Source: Edaphochlamys debaryana (Eukaryota > Chlorophyta > Chlorophyceae > Chlamydomonadales). From it: DNA of 64,000 nt. The DNA lies in assembly GCA_016858145.1 (NCBI GenBank), contig JAEHOE010000121.1, forward strand, positions 248,001-312,000, in the 5' to 3' direction. The translations under genes and the position numbers were made by a program. Positions within the stretch are counted from its first letter, which is position 1, and every line of letters starts with the position of its first letter. Below the pieces are notes generated by a model that saw nothing but the letters and a program-made list of their open reading frames with translations, ran no database searches and was not told the DNA's origin. This document shows, piece after piece, positions 45,549-57,500 of the stretch.

Positions 45549-47940
45549 TCAGGCCTGCTGCCCCGGCTGCAGCCCCGCCTCCGCCGCGGCCAGCGCCGCC
45601 GCGTACTCCTGGGCGCTGAAGAAGCGGTTGAGCACCTTGGCCAGCGCCTTGCCGTTGCCAACCTGCCAGGGCGGTTGGGCAGTTGGGCGGTTGACCGTTG
45701 AGGAAGGCGCGCGACACAGCCCATGCAATTGTAGGGGAAGCGTCACAGGTGGGGAATCAAAGCGAGGCGGACGGGGGCAGCGTCCCGCCGGAGTCCCCAC
45801 CCCTTCGGCCTCCATGCACGCACGCAGCCCCACCTCATCGATGCCCAGGGCCCGGCAGAAGCGCACTCGGCGCAGCTTGGGCCCAGCCACCTGCGGCGAC
45901 GCAGGGGGTGGTGGCCAAGTTCTGTGCTTAGCGGGGGGTCGGTAGGTTTCCCTGGGGGGTTCACCGTGAGCTCTAAGGGCGTCAGGGACACAACCAAGAG
46001 AGAGGAGCCTCTCTCACCTAGAGCCTTTCGCCCGGTCCCCGCCGGCGGCCGGCGCCCACGCCCCATACCCACCCACCCAGCCCACCTTCTCCTTGTCGCT
46101 CCATGACCCCACCAGCCCGTCCGCCTGCAGCCGCTCGGAGGTGAAGTCGGACCGCGAGGGCCCGAAGCCGGGCCGCGCGCGGCGCAGGCACGCCTGGATG
46201 GCCGCGGGGGAGGCGTGCTCCACACCCACATTACCCGCCTCGTGCCGCCTGAGAGGCGGGGCGGGGAAGGGGGGGGGGGGCACCCGGCAGCACGAGGTCA
46301 ACAATGCGCGCCGCACAGCACGGCGAGGCAGGGCGGACGCGCTACGCGTGTGGAGGCGGAAGAGGCCCTACGCGCCCCGCCTTCCTTCGCGCCTGCCTGC
46401 TCCCTAGCGCCCAGCACCAGCCACCCTCCCAAGCGCCACCCGATAGCCGCCCCACATCCACACCCTGACCCCCTCCCACCTACCCCGAGTCCTCCTCGCT
46501 GGTGCCCAGCTCCACCGACAGAAAGGCGTGCCGCACCACCAGGCCCCCCTCGGGGGACACCGCCCGCCGCCGGCCCGGGTCCTGCTGCTGGCCCACTGGC
46601 GGCGGCGCCGAAGCGTCGCCCGCAACGGCCCCGGCGGCGGCCCCGCCTGCGGCTGCTCCCGCCGCCCTGCGCCCTCTCCCGGCCGCGCCCGCCGAGGCTG
46701 CGGAGCCCGCGCCGGCCGGCTCGGCTGACCCCGGCCCCGGCCCGTCTGCTGCCCCCGCCGCGGCTCCCGTCCAGGGGTGGAAGAGGTCCTCCAGGTAGGT
46801 CCGGAACATGCGGCCCTGCAGGGGTGGAGTCAGGGCCACTTGGGCTTGTGTCGCGTGGCCTCCGGGCAGGCTTGAGCCACGCCAGCGCCGCTACGTACGA
46901 TACCATCGAAAACCTCCGTGCGCCGGCGCCCCTTGCCAGCCTTGCGCCGACAGCGCATCTGCCTCCCAGTAGTGTACAGAACGACTCTGGCCTTCTCGTG
47001 ACAGCTTGGTCCATACTGGGTCCATGTACTTCCTGACGCGAGCTTAGTCATGTCCCTCTGTTTCCCCCCTTCTCGCCCCAGGGTACCTGCCAGTCGGGGT
47101 CGGTGAAGACCACGAGGGTGCGAGGCAGCAGCCCCGCCTGCGCCAGGTCGGCCAGGTAGCGCAGCTCGGGGCGCATGGCGTCAGCCACGGCGTAGCCGCC
47201 GCCCAGGACGAACGCCTGCGCAACAGCAGCGGATCGCGTTGACCAAGGTTTGACCCGGGGCGGTCGGCGGAGGGAGATGCCGGATGTGTGGGGCCGTGGG
47301 GGCCCCGTTCGGGGTGCTCGTCAAGGGCGGCAGCATAGGAGCCTGCCGCCCAACCCGTCACGAGCGGGGCCCTGGAGAGCCCCCTCTCCACCCCCTTTGC
47401 TGTCTTGGGGAGGGTCTCACCGGGGCCCGCACCGCTCGGTGCAGCGCGAGGCAGTCATTGAAGCCCTCCACGACCACCAGGGCGTTCAACCGGGGGAGTT
47501 GGTCGTTGGCGGGGGGCGCGAGCAGCCGGGCCGCGAACTCTACACGAAGGGTTCACAAGACGGTCAAGATCGTAGAGTGAGGCAGACGGCTACAGGGCAG
47601 CAGCGGACGCACTGTTGAGGTCGATTCCCGCGGGCGGCTTGGGCGCTGACCGCCAGTCCAGCTGCAATTGGCCGGTGTGCCGAGATGGAGGAGCAACTCG
47701 TGGCGCTAGCGTTCGTGGTTTAAGCCCTTGCTGCTGTGGGGTGGCCTCGCGACTGCCGGCGGAAGCATGGCTCGCACGCCGCTCGGCAAGAGCAGCGACG
47801 CCCCCTCGAGATATATATTGCTCTTCTGTCAAGCTTTTAGCCGTCGTCCGTCCCGTGCCGGTGAACAAAGGTCGGTGCGGTCGCGGCGCAACATGTGGTC
47901 GAGAGCTCGAGAGGCGATTGTGCAGCGTCGCGTGCTCCAT
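45549..47940 (-). CDS. rnmV: RNase M5-type TOPRIM nuclease, probably organelle-targeted
   Basis: Seven exons: 47940..47613, 47539..47421, 47215..47087, 46815..46484, 46248..46086, 45890..45834 and 45662..45549. Phases are consistent and the product is 413 residues. The start at 47940 begins a Ser/Arg/His-rich leader (MEHATLHNRLSSSRPHVAPR) typical of organelle targeting. Upstream in-frame ATGs at 48042 and 48018 are alternatives. TOPRIM motifs are LVVVEGFNDCLALHRAV (catalytic Glu) and VFTDPDWQGRMFRTYL (DxD). Family-specific RNase M5 elements follow: HAFLSVEL, HEAGNVGVEHASPAAIQACL, and a C-terminal domain with LGIDEVGNGKALAKVLNRF. Bacterial RNase M5 matures 5S rRNA in complex with ribosomal protein L18, so plastid 5S rRNA maturation is the likely role. 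An Ala/Gly-rich insertion of about 70 residues interrupts exon 4. Confidence 0.88.
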
Positions 47941-49688
47941 AGTGGGAACCTTACTAGTAACGAGCACGAGGGCGACACAGGGCTCGGGCGTCGGGCTTTG
48001 TCGCGGCCACGCGTTCATGGCACAAACCCGCCCCCATCCCAACCCCCAAACGTCCCCCTCCCCCCTCCACCCCGGTTCATACTCAAACCCGCCGTCGTCC
48101 CAACCCTTAACATACGACCTTCACTCCCACTCCGGCTTCATCTCTGTGCACCCGCCACCATCGCCTGGCCCCTTCCACAGTCGTCATGCCCATGCGCAAG
48201 CGAAGTCCTCACGCCGCGCCATCATCGTACCGACCCCACGTACGAAACACCCCCTCGAGCCTTGCCTCCTCGAGCCTTGCATCCCACACCCCGCGCGACA
48301 CGTAGGTTGCAATGGCCTTGACACCACGCGCGTATCCCGGCCCAGCCCGGCGATGCCCCCTTCCACGTTCACACACCGGTATCGCGTGCTCAGCTGCCTT
48401 CCCCCCCCACCCGACGCTGACCGCATGCAGCCCCAACAGAGGCCTCCACCCATGTGACGTACGACCCCATAGTGCAGCTATGCACCCCGCGGCGGTGGGG
48501 CGAGTCATGCATCCCACGCCACCGATAGGGCCCTCAGAATGCGCCTGCTGGCCGGCGTGGCGTCTCGGACTCGTGCGCTACCGCGTGTTTACCCCCAAAC
48601 CCCATGACTGGAGCGCCCTGGGCCGCGCCTGCTGGCAGTTTTCCCTCATCGATGTGGCAAGGCTGTTGCCCTGGCTGGGCCGCGCCTCAGGCCAGGCTGG
48701 CCGTGCCCATGCGCTTCAGGCATGCGGCACAGCTCACGTGACGGGCCCGCCCCAGCGCCAGGGCCCAGTGACTCATAGCACTACCGGTAGGGCCGGCCGA
48801 ACAGGCTTCACATCTCGTTTCGTTTCGGCCCCATAGCAGGCTTCAAGGTCCCGGATTACGAGGGTCTGCGGAGTGCAGCTCCGGCCAGCGAGGGCCCATC
48901 GGCCCAGTGTCGCCACGCACAGCAGCGCACTGGAAGTGGCCCGTGACCGCTTAAATGTCGTCTTATTCCTATCGTAGTCTCGCCGCCGTTTCAATCAGTC
49001 CGTCAGTCATAACTGGTCTGGCGCCCTGGCGGGGTTCTAGGTCCAGAGCCCGGACTTTGGGGGGTTGGAGTCGAGGAGTCGGGGAGGGGTCTCTTCTTCC
49101 TGGCTGGGACGCTGCTCTGGCATGCTCAAGGTTACGCATTATCAACGCCGACAGGGCAAGCTGTACGCAGTCTGTTGGGGAGTATGAGTGAAAGGGACCG
49201 CATGAAGCGGGACGAATGAAACTAATGAAACTCGCCACGTCATCACGACGGGAAACCCGAGTGCGGCCTGGGGGCGGCCCAGGGCAGGCCTTAGGTCAGC
49301 GCTTAGGCAAGGGCTTAGGAACCGCCACAGCCCCGGTCGATACCGTGGCACGCTTGCGCCATGCATCGTTTCATCCCGCCAGGAGTGATTTTGAGCTGAC
49401 GAGAAGCCCAGTGCATGCGGGGGCCGGGCTGCTGGGGGGGGGGAGGCTGCCGCCCGTGCGCCCTATCTACTGGAGTGCGACACGTGTCGCATTGTGCAGA
49501 GTCCAGGCAACGAGACCTCAGACTAGTAGCCTAATACTCTTGTAACTAGCGCGCATGCTCAGGGCACCAGGGCACCGGGCTGGGGCCGCCCTACGAACGG
49601 GCTGCTGGGCCCCTGCGGGTTTGCCCGCGTCAGACCCGGGTGAGATCATGAAGCACGCACGGAATGGGTCGATCCCCTCCCGCGGCGC
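47941..49688. other. Intergenic region between divergent genes
   Basis: No exon signal that I can support. Stretches of C-rich sequence occur at 48020-48180. The RNase M5-like promoter must lie near its left end and the WSC-gene promoter at its right end (TATA box at 49689). Confidence 0.4.
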
Positions 49689-49695
49689 TATAAAA
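49689..49695 (+). promoter_or_regulatory. TATA box of the WSC/Cys-rich gene
   Basis: TATAAAA in an otherwise GC-rich setting (GCGCTATAAAATCC). Downstream, a likely 5' untranslated exon ends at 49886 with the strong donor GTAAGT. The matching acceptor (CCGCCAG) ends at 50022, leading directly into the short exon that carries the start codon. Confidence 0.6.
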
Positions 49696-50061
49696 TCCGG
49701 CCGTGGGCCACTCTGGCCAGGTAGTTCAGGTCTTATCTCCGCCACGCCACTGGCAGCAGTGAAGACGTGGAAGACCCCCTCAACTGCGACCTCAAGGCTC
49801 CGCACCGCCGTCGTCAGCAGGAAGACCACCGCCGTCGCCGCCTCAGCCTTGCCAGCGGAGCTTGACTGTAGAGCTTCGACTCGAGGGTAAGTGAGGACCT
49901 CTCCGATTAGCAATCCTGAGCGCGTCGCTGGCGCGTGCATAGCGGAGCAGGTGGCCATGGGCGAACGGGGGCATTTCCGGACACGAACTTCACTTCTGAT
50001 GCCCTCCCATTTGCCCCGCCAGACCATCGCTCCTAGCACCGCCGCTCGCTCGAGCACAGAC

Positions 50062-52855
50062 ATGGTAAGTGGGCAGCTCGTTTTCACGCGCGCACATACC
50101 GATGAATGACCAATGCCCGCGCACCTGTCGATCGCAGGCGATCCAAGCCAAAACACCAGCGCTTACGGCTCTGGTTTTGATGTTGATCGGCGCGGCAGGT
50201 CGGTGCTTCCGGGCATTGGGAGTGGGGGAATTGTTATCGGGCCGAGAAGGGGCCTGGCGTCAGGCCCAACGGGCCCGTCGCGGGCCCTGATGCACTGGGG
50301 CAATCTCCATCACTGCGCCTGACTGCCTGGCCTGCTGTGCCCCCCGGCCCGCAAGCCTCACTGGCAGGCGCCTGCAGCATTCGCTCCAACATGGACTACG
50401 GCGCGGGCGGGTCCGAGTTCCAGACCCTTCGCAACGTTCCGAGTGCCGACGCCTGCTGCGCCGGCTGCGGCACCACCGCTGACTGCGCCTACTGGGTGTT
50501 CCGCCATAGCAATGGAGATTGCTATCTCAAGCGCGACCAGGGCGCCACCAACTTTTTCGCCTCCTCCGGTCTTTCGGCCGGAGCCAAGCCTGCAGGTGGG
50601 CCCAGGGCGGGCCACACGGGTGGGCCCAGGGCAGCACGGGCGGGCCCAGGGCAGCGCAGGCAGCACGGGTAGCGCGGGCGGGCCCAGGGCAGCACGGGCA
50701 GCACAGGGCCCCCCTTGGGCCCCCGTCGGGCCCACAGGGTCGGCTCGCCCCCGCCCGTCACCGCTGCACACCCGCGTCGTCCACTCACCTGCCTCGCCCC
50801 TCACCAGCAGCTTACTAATCATTATGCTTCCCCAAATACGTGCAGCTGGCTACGTCGGTTGCTACAATGACGATGGCTCCAGGAGGCTGCCCGTGCGACT
50901 GGCTTCCGACCCCTCCATGACCACCACCAAGTGCCGCGACCTGGCGGCCAGCGCAGGTGAGCTCAGCCTCCCAACCGTCCCAAGCGCGCCCTTTCTTGTG
51001 ACCATATCCCTCCTATACCTCCGCTTGCTCACCAGTCCCCTGCCTGCCGTTTCCCCTGCTGCGCATCCAGGCCTGTCTCTGTACGGCACCCAGTACGGCG
51101 CCGAGTGCTACGGCGGCAGCGACGAGACCAGGGCCACCAGCCTGGGCCCCAGCACCGGTTGCAACATGGGCTGCGCTGGCGCGTCCACCGAGACCTGCGG
51201 TGGCGGCTGGGCCAACAGCGTGTACCGTCGTTCCACCGGTGGGTGCGGCCAAGGAAGTGGCCGGTGGTGGGGCGTTGATTCTGCCCCGCCCCCTTAACCC
51301 CGAAGTGGGGCACGCACGGGTTCGCCCATTATTATTCGTTCCACCGGTGGGTCCAGCAGCCGGCGCCAAGGGGGCCGCTCCAGGGGCTCATGTGGGGGGC
51401 ATGCCGCGGCCGTACGGCATGCAGTACCGCCTCGCTCCTGTTCGCTCACGTGCTCACTGCATGCACGCTGTCCTAATAAATGCCCTTGCTGCTGCGTGCG
51501 TGCATGCAGTGAGCGGCAACAAGCTGGGCTGCTACAAGAAGTCCTACGGTCGGGGCGTCGGTGTCCTTCCAAACGCCTGCCCCTCGGGCACGGAGCAGTC
51601 GGGCCTGCTCTGCTACCCGCCCTGCCAGGCCGGCTACACGGGAGTGGGCCCGGTGTGCTGGCAGAACTGCCCCAGCAACTTCCGTGACGACGGGGCCTTC
51701 TGCGCCAAGCCAGGTGAGGATCGCACGCAGGAAGCTGCCATGACATGAGGGCGGGGACTAAATGTCGGGGTTCAGTGCTTCATTGCGTGCAGAGTCGCCC
51801 GGTGCGCGCGCTTGCCTTGTGTCGTCCGTACGGCGCGCGTGCCACCCACGCGCGCTTGTCTGATTCGTGTCACTACTTCTCATTGCTCATCGTTTCGTGC
51901 TCTCTTGGCTTGCCCATCTTCCGTACATGCAGCGGCCTACGGGCGCGGCACTGGCTACGCCCTGTGGGACCAGTGGAAGTGCGTGAGGGACAACCCTCAG
52001 GGCTGCGAGCTGAACGGCTGGCTGTACTACCCCAAGTGTGCCGCTGGCTTCTACGCGTTCGGCTGCTGCATATGCTCGCCTCTCTGGTGCGTTCTATTGC
52101 GTGCAATGTGCCTCCAAAGTTGACGAATGGGATTGATGTGTTTGCATGCCGCTTGCCCCTAGCAAGTTGGCTAAGGTTAGTTTGCGCTCTCGCTACGCGC
52201 GCCGGCCCCCCCCCCCTGCCCACGCAGCCCCTCGGGCATGACGGACATCGGCGTCTCCTGCGCAAAGCAGTCGTACGGCCGTACCGCTGGCGTACCGATG
52301 ATCTGCTCGTCTGACCTGCAGCAGGATGCGGGCCTGTGCTATCCCAAGTGCAATACCGGTTACGACGGCATCGGGTGGGTTGGATATTCGCGCCAAATTC
52401 AGCATGGGCGCTTCTCTCTCTTCCTCCATCCCCTCTCTTCTCTTCACCAGCCTTTACGGGTGTCAACGTACTTCCAACGTACTTTGTGCCTTGCTTGTCG
52501 TCGCGGAAAGGCCTCATCCGCACCTGACCCATCCACCCACCCGCCCAACCCACCTCTCTCGCCTCGCAGACCCGTGTGCTGGCAATCCGCCTCTGGCGGT
52601 TGCCCGACCGCGTACCCCAACTCCTGCGGCCTCTTCTGCACCAAGTCCTCCGAGACGTGCACCCAGGTGGAAAAGGACATTGGCCTCAAGACCGGATACC
52701 TCGCGGGCTCCTACGCCTTCCTCCTCGCTTGTGCCGGTACTACGTTTGCCACGTTCGGTGCGGCGGCGGCCTGCTTTGGCCCGGCCCTCGTGACCTTTGG
52801 CGCCACGTACGCCGACAATGCGCTGTACTGGACTGACAATTTCGAGTTTTGCTAG
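50062..52855 (+). CDS. Secreted WSC-domain and Cys-rich-repeat protein
   Basis: Coding exons 50062..50064 (ATG only, followed by GTAAGT), 50138..50198, 50368..50595, 50846..50956, 51071..51238, 51510..51713, 51933..52086, 52228..52374 and 52570..52855. They give 453 residues with all phases agreeing. Joined residues 1-22 form a signal peptide (MAIQAKTPALTALVLMLIGA). Residues about 23-97 are a PAN/Apple-like Cys module (ADACCAGCGTTADCAYWVF). Residues about 98-190 are a WSC carbohydrate-binding domain: GYVGCYNDDGSRRLP, a TTTKCRDL element, LYGTQYGAECYGG and TCGGGWANSVY. The rest is three related Cys-rich units built on LCYPxCxxGYxGxGPVCW. The C-terminus has a hydrophobic stretch (AFLLACAGTTFATFGAAAAC). 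Cell-wall or extracellular-matrix binding is the likely role. Confidence 0.85.
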
Positions 52856-54568
52856 ATGTGAACCGGACGTGGAAGAGTGTACATACATGAAACAGATCGC
52901 GAAGTACATGGGCCCCCCGCAAATGGCGGCCAAGCAGCAGTGTGTGTACTACGGGGTACGGTGCATAACCCGTACGGGCGCTCGAGGCGGCGGGCAGTTG
53001 CGGGCAGGATATGCATGCTAGAACTGAACGAAGAGCAGCATGTTTGGTAGTCTGCGCGCGGCGGTGGGTGCGGCCACTAGGTTAGCTTCTAGTTAGTACG
53101 GTGCATGCGGCAGGGCAGACATGCATGCGGCGGAGGCAGGGCATGGCCGGGGTCATCATCGCCTGCCGCTGCAAGGAAGGCGAGGGGAATGGGGGGCATC
53201 GATAACAGGGCGGGCTTGCAAGCAGCATTGCAGTCACGGCCATTTGTGAGGCAGAAGGAGATCAAGTGCGGCACAGGCTCTGTGCAGAGCTGCCCAAGGT
53301 GCCCACGGACACGTGCCTCAATCTGTAAGCAAGTGAACCCATCGCGAAGCGCCCAGTCCGCTCGCTCGGCTCGGTATATGCCGCCTTTACTTTGTTGGGG
53401 CAGGGCTGGGGCTGGGGTTGCAGGGCAGGGCAGTCCGATGACGTGGGCGACGGTTGGGGTGGGAGCGGGAGCTGCAGCCTTGCTGGGGCTGACTTTACAG
53501 CCCCATCGCAGTCCACAATTCCCGCCGCCGCGGCCCCCATCAGCGGGGGCCGGCGCCACGCAGCATGCACATTGCTAGCCTGTCTCCTTGGGTCGTGCCA
53601 GCGCCTTCCCCAAACTGTCACACGGTGAAGGACAGCCCCGCCCGAGCGCCCATGCCCAGCGGCCACAACACCAGTCCATCCAGTAAAGACTCCCCAATCC
53701 ACCAAGCATCAGCACCCCCAAAACATGCAGCATACAGAGACGAACGCTAGAGCCTCGTCACCTACGGTCCGCACGCAAGGTCCAGTCTCACATCGTCACA
53801 AGCATTCGAACGCCCCTGTCAGCAGTGCGGGTTTGAGCGTTCGCGTTCGCGACACGAGAGGTCCTTCCCACCACGCGCGTACCTCCACCGTGACCGCAAG
53901 CGGCACGCCCCTCCCCTTCCCGCAGGAGGGAGCACGCACAACTTTCCACCCTAACCGCATGCAGCCTCCAACAGAGACCCCTCTGCAGGCAGTAGCGAAC
54001 CCCCCCGCCCACAACTCTTGTTACTTACCGGTACCCTACCCCACAGCCACGCGCCTCCACAGCCCCCCTTCCATCCTGAGCGCCAGTGCTCTCCGCCCTA
54101 CCATGCGCGAGTCAGTCAGTCCACGACACACCCTCGCATCCATTCGCCACCGTCCGATCCTTTTCGTTCCATGTCACTCCGTCCCGTTCCGGTCCCGGCA
54201 AAGGCAGGGGGCTCCCCAGGCCAGGGCTTGTGTGGGCGCCCCTGCGCCTGCGCTTGCATGCCCTCGTCCCCCGTCCTCCTCCACCCTCCACCCCTCCGCC
54301 TGGCCGGCTTGGCGCCCCCGCCTCCTGCGCCTCCGCCCAAGACCACCCTCTCGCAGGCGCTCTGGGGCCAGGGTCCGTAGGCCATTCAGATCGACCCTCG
54401 CCTGAGCCGCTAGCTGGGCCGGCCCCTTCCGGCGCCTGCCGCCGCCGAGGCGCGCCCGTGCCCGGGCTCCGCCCGCGTCAGCTCCCGGGGTCAGCTCCTG
54501 GGGCTGACCCCCAGGCGGTTCAGGATGGCGTGGCGCCCCTCAGCCGCCTCCGCCGGGACCGCTGGGAG
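52856..54568. other. Intergenic region between convergent genes
   Basis: No supported gene. 53570-54400 is C-rich and relatively free of stops, but the open frames lack splice or family support. It presumably contains the two 3' untranslated regions. Confidence 0.4.
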
Positions 54569-57500
54569 TCACCTGGGGGGTGGGGCGCGGGGGTGCAGGG
54601 AAGAGCGTGGCGTCAGGGACCGAGCTGGTCTGGGCAGCTAGCCCGGACCCGTCTGCATGCGTGCAAGCACAGGCGGAAGAGCCCTGAACCCGTCCTCGTC
54701 CCCCCCACGGGCCCGCTTGGAGAGAGCGGCTGCCGCTGAAGTCGCTCTAGGTAAAGCGCCGTGCCCGAGCCTTGCCGCAGCCCTCCCCAGCTCACCCACC
54801 CACACCCCAACCGCACACGCCCCCGCCCCCCCCCGCAAGCCCCCGGCCCCCCCCCGCACCTGGTCGGCTTGCGCAGCACCGCCGCCGCCTTGCTGCCCGG
54901 CCCGCCGCCGTTGACGCCGCCGGCGCCCGTGAGGCGGCTGCCGCCAACGGCGCCCACGCCCGTGCCGCCGCCGCTGCCGGGCTTGGCCTGAGTCGACGTC
55001 CCCAGTATCGGCGAGGACGAGGGCGAGGAGCGCGTCGTGATGGCCGGCAACCGGACCCCGGCGGACCCGGAACTGGTGCCCAACGGCGACGCCCCGCCGC
55101 CAATGCCGCCCATGAGCCCGCCGCCGCCGAGCAGCGGCGAGCCAGGCTTGGCGGCGCTGGGCATGGTCATTCGCGACGCTGGCGAGCCGGCTTTCCCCAC
55201 GGGGCTGCCGAGCGCGGGCGAGCCCCCGCCCACGCCGTATCCCTTGACGGAGCCCGTGCTGGAGGCGGCGGAGGCGATGCGGGAGGCGGGGGAGGAGGCG
55301 GAGCCGCCGCCGATGCCCTGGCCGCTGGGGGAGCGGCCGGCCATGGTACCGAAGGAGCCCAGGGGGCCCCGGCCTGTGCCGTCCTCGGAGGAGCCGGCGC
55401 CGGGGCGGCGCGCGCCGGCGGGGCCGGCCCCGGCGAAGCCCGGGCGGGAGGCGAGGTTGGGCGCGGAGCCGCGGTCCCCGAAGGCGCCCACGGGTGTGAG
55501 CCCCCCCGGCCGCCGCGCGCCTGGCCCGCCGCCTGCTTTGTTGAGCCCCCCGCCGCCGCCGCCCATGCCGCCCTTGCCGCCCTTGGCGGGTGCCACGGGC
55601 GCCAGCTCCGCCTTGATCCTGCGGTGGGGGGGGTGGGCGGGTGGGAGGGGGGCGGGGTGGCCAGCGGTGAGTGGCGAGTGTCGGAGGGCGGTGAGGGCGG
55701 GTTGTGAGAAGTGGACGGGAGGGCGAGAGCGAGATGGGCGGCTCGCCCTCAACCGCCCCCGACAACCCCGTGCTCCCACCCACGCCCCCCTCCATGCTTC
55801 CGATTCCCTGCCCTCCCAAACTACCGTACAACCCCTGAGCCCAACCGCCCCGCTCACTCCTTGAGGTCCTCCCCGAACGTGAAGTCCGACTCCTCCTCCT
55901 CGCGCCGCCGGTCCTCCGCCTCTGTGCCCGCCGAGGAGCCGCCCCCCGCCCCGCCCATGCCCATGCCGCCCCCGCCCCCCATGCCCCCGTTCATGTCCAG
56001 CATGCCGCCCCCCACCCCCCCCATGCGCATGGGCGTCTTCTTGAAATGCTCGTTCATGGCACGGGCGTTCTGGAGAGGAAGAGGAAGAGGGGGGGAAGGG
56101 GGGGTGAGGTAAAAGGGGGCAGACAGTAGTAAGGCAGGGGGGGTGGGGGTGAGGAAGGGGGGCTCTTCTTGAACTGGGGGGAGGGGGGGAAGGGGGGGAT
56201 GAGGTTAGGTGAAGGGGTGGAAGGCAGACAGTAGTTAGGCCGGGCGGGCGAGGAAGGGGGTTGGTGAGTGAGGCCTGTGGGGGCCTTGAACCGCTCGTTT
56301 ATGGCCAAGGCTGGCGCTGGCGCTGGCGCTGGGGCGGCCATGTACGGCAACGCGGGCGCTAGACCAGGCACGGTCGCACCAGGTCCTCCGGTGCTCGCAC
56401 GGCCCTCACCTGCGACACGTCCCTGTCGTTGTCCGTCATGATGTTGCTCATGGCGCTGTTGAGCCGCTCGAGCAGGTCCACGTCCTCTGGGGGGGAGGGA
56501 TGGAGTCGGGTAGGGGGAGGGGGGGGTGGACGAAGGGGCCGCGGGGCAGAGGAAGGACCGCCCCGACCCGGCACCTTGCCCTTCTCCTCGCTGTCCATCG
56601 CCCCTCAACCCCCATCTGCACCCTCCCCCTCCCAGCCCCCCCCTCCCCCCCAACCACGCACCCGGCAGCTTGACGCACATCTTGAGCCCCGGCAGCAGCT
56701 GCGTGGCCGCCAGGCGCACGTTGGGCACGGGGTCGTACAGCAGCTCCAGCACGGAGTCGAACACGAACTCCTTGACGAAGCGGGAGGAGAAGCGCCGCAG
56801 CATGTGGCCGGCAATGTCCACGTACGTGATGCGGGCCTGAAGGAGGGAGGGGGGGGGGTGTTTGAAGCAGAGCGGGAGAACGTCAGGGAGGCGGTAGGAG
56901 AGGGGAGGAGAAGGGGGAGGCGGTAGGAGAGGGGAGGAGAAGGGGAGGCGGTAGGAGAGGGGAGGAGAAGGGGAGTGCGGGTGGGAAGGAGGGGGGCATG
57001 GTGAGGGGAGGACCGACACACGCCCTCGCACACAGGAGCAGGGCCAGCGCACGCCCTCACGCGCTCAGCGCGCATCCCCACGCCCAGCCGCGCACACCTG
57101 GAACGATCGCCCCCTGCAGAAGTCGCGTATGATCCTCAGCATCATGTCCGCCCGCTGCTTTTCCCGGCGGCTGTAGCGCAGGAAGCACACCAGCCCCTCG
57201 GCCGCCACGGGCCGTACCGCCGCGGCCGTGTCTGTGAGGTATCGCAGCACGATGGGCAGGAAGTACTCGTACACCTGGTCCGAGGAGAAGACCTGGGGGG
57301 GGGAGGGGTGGAGGAGGAGGAAGGGACGGGGGGGAGGGTGTTTGTTGTTGAGCGGGATCGCGCCGACGTAGGGGAGGGAGGGGGAGGGGGGAGGGGGCAC
57401 GGGCGTGCTTGTTGGTCAGGGCAAGGCGAGAGGAAGACGGAGGCGGCGAGAGTGGGGGGTTGGGTACGAGGAGGTACACCCGGTCTGAGGAGAAGACCTG

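Noticed and set aside
53725..54405. Plus-strand open frame of 226 codons
   Set aside because: Pro/Ser/Arg-rich with no splice partners or family signal; the region is C-rich intergenic DNA between convergent genes.
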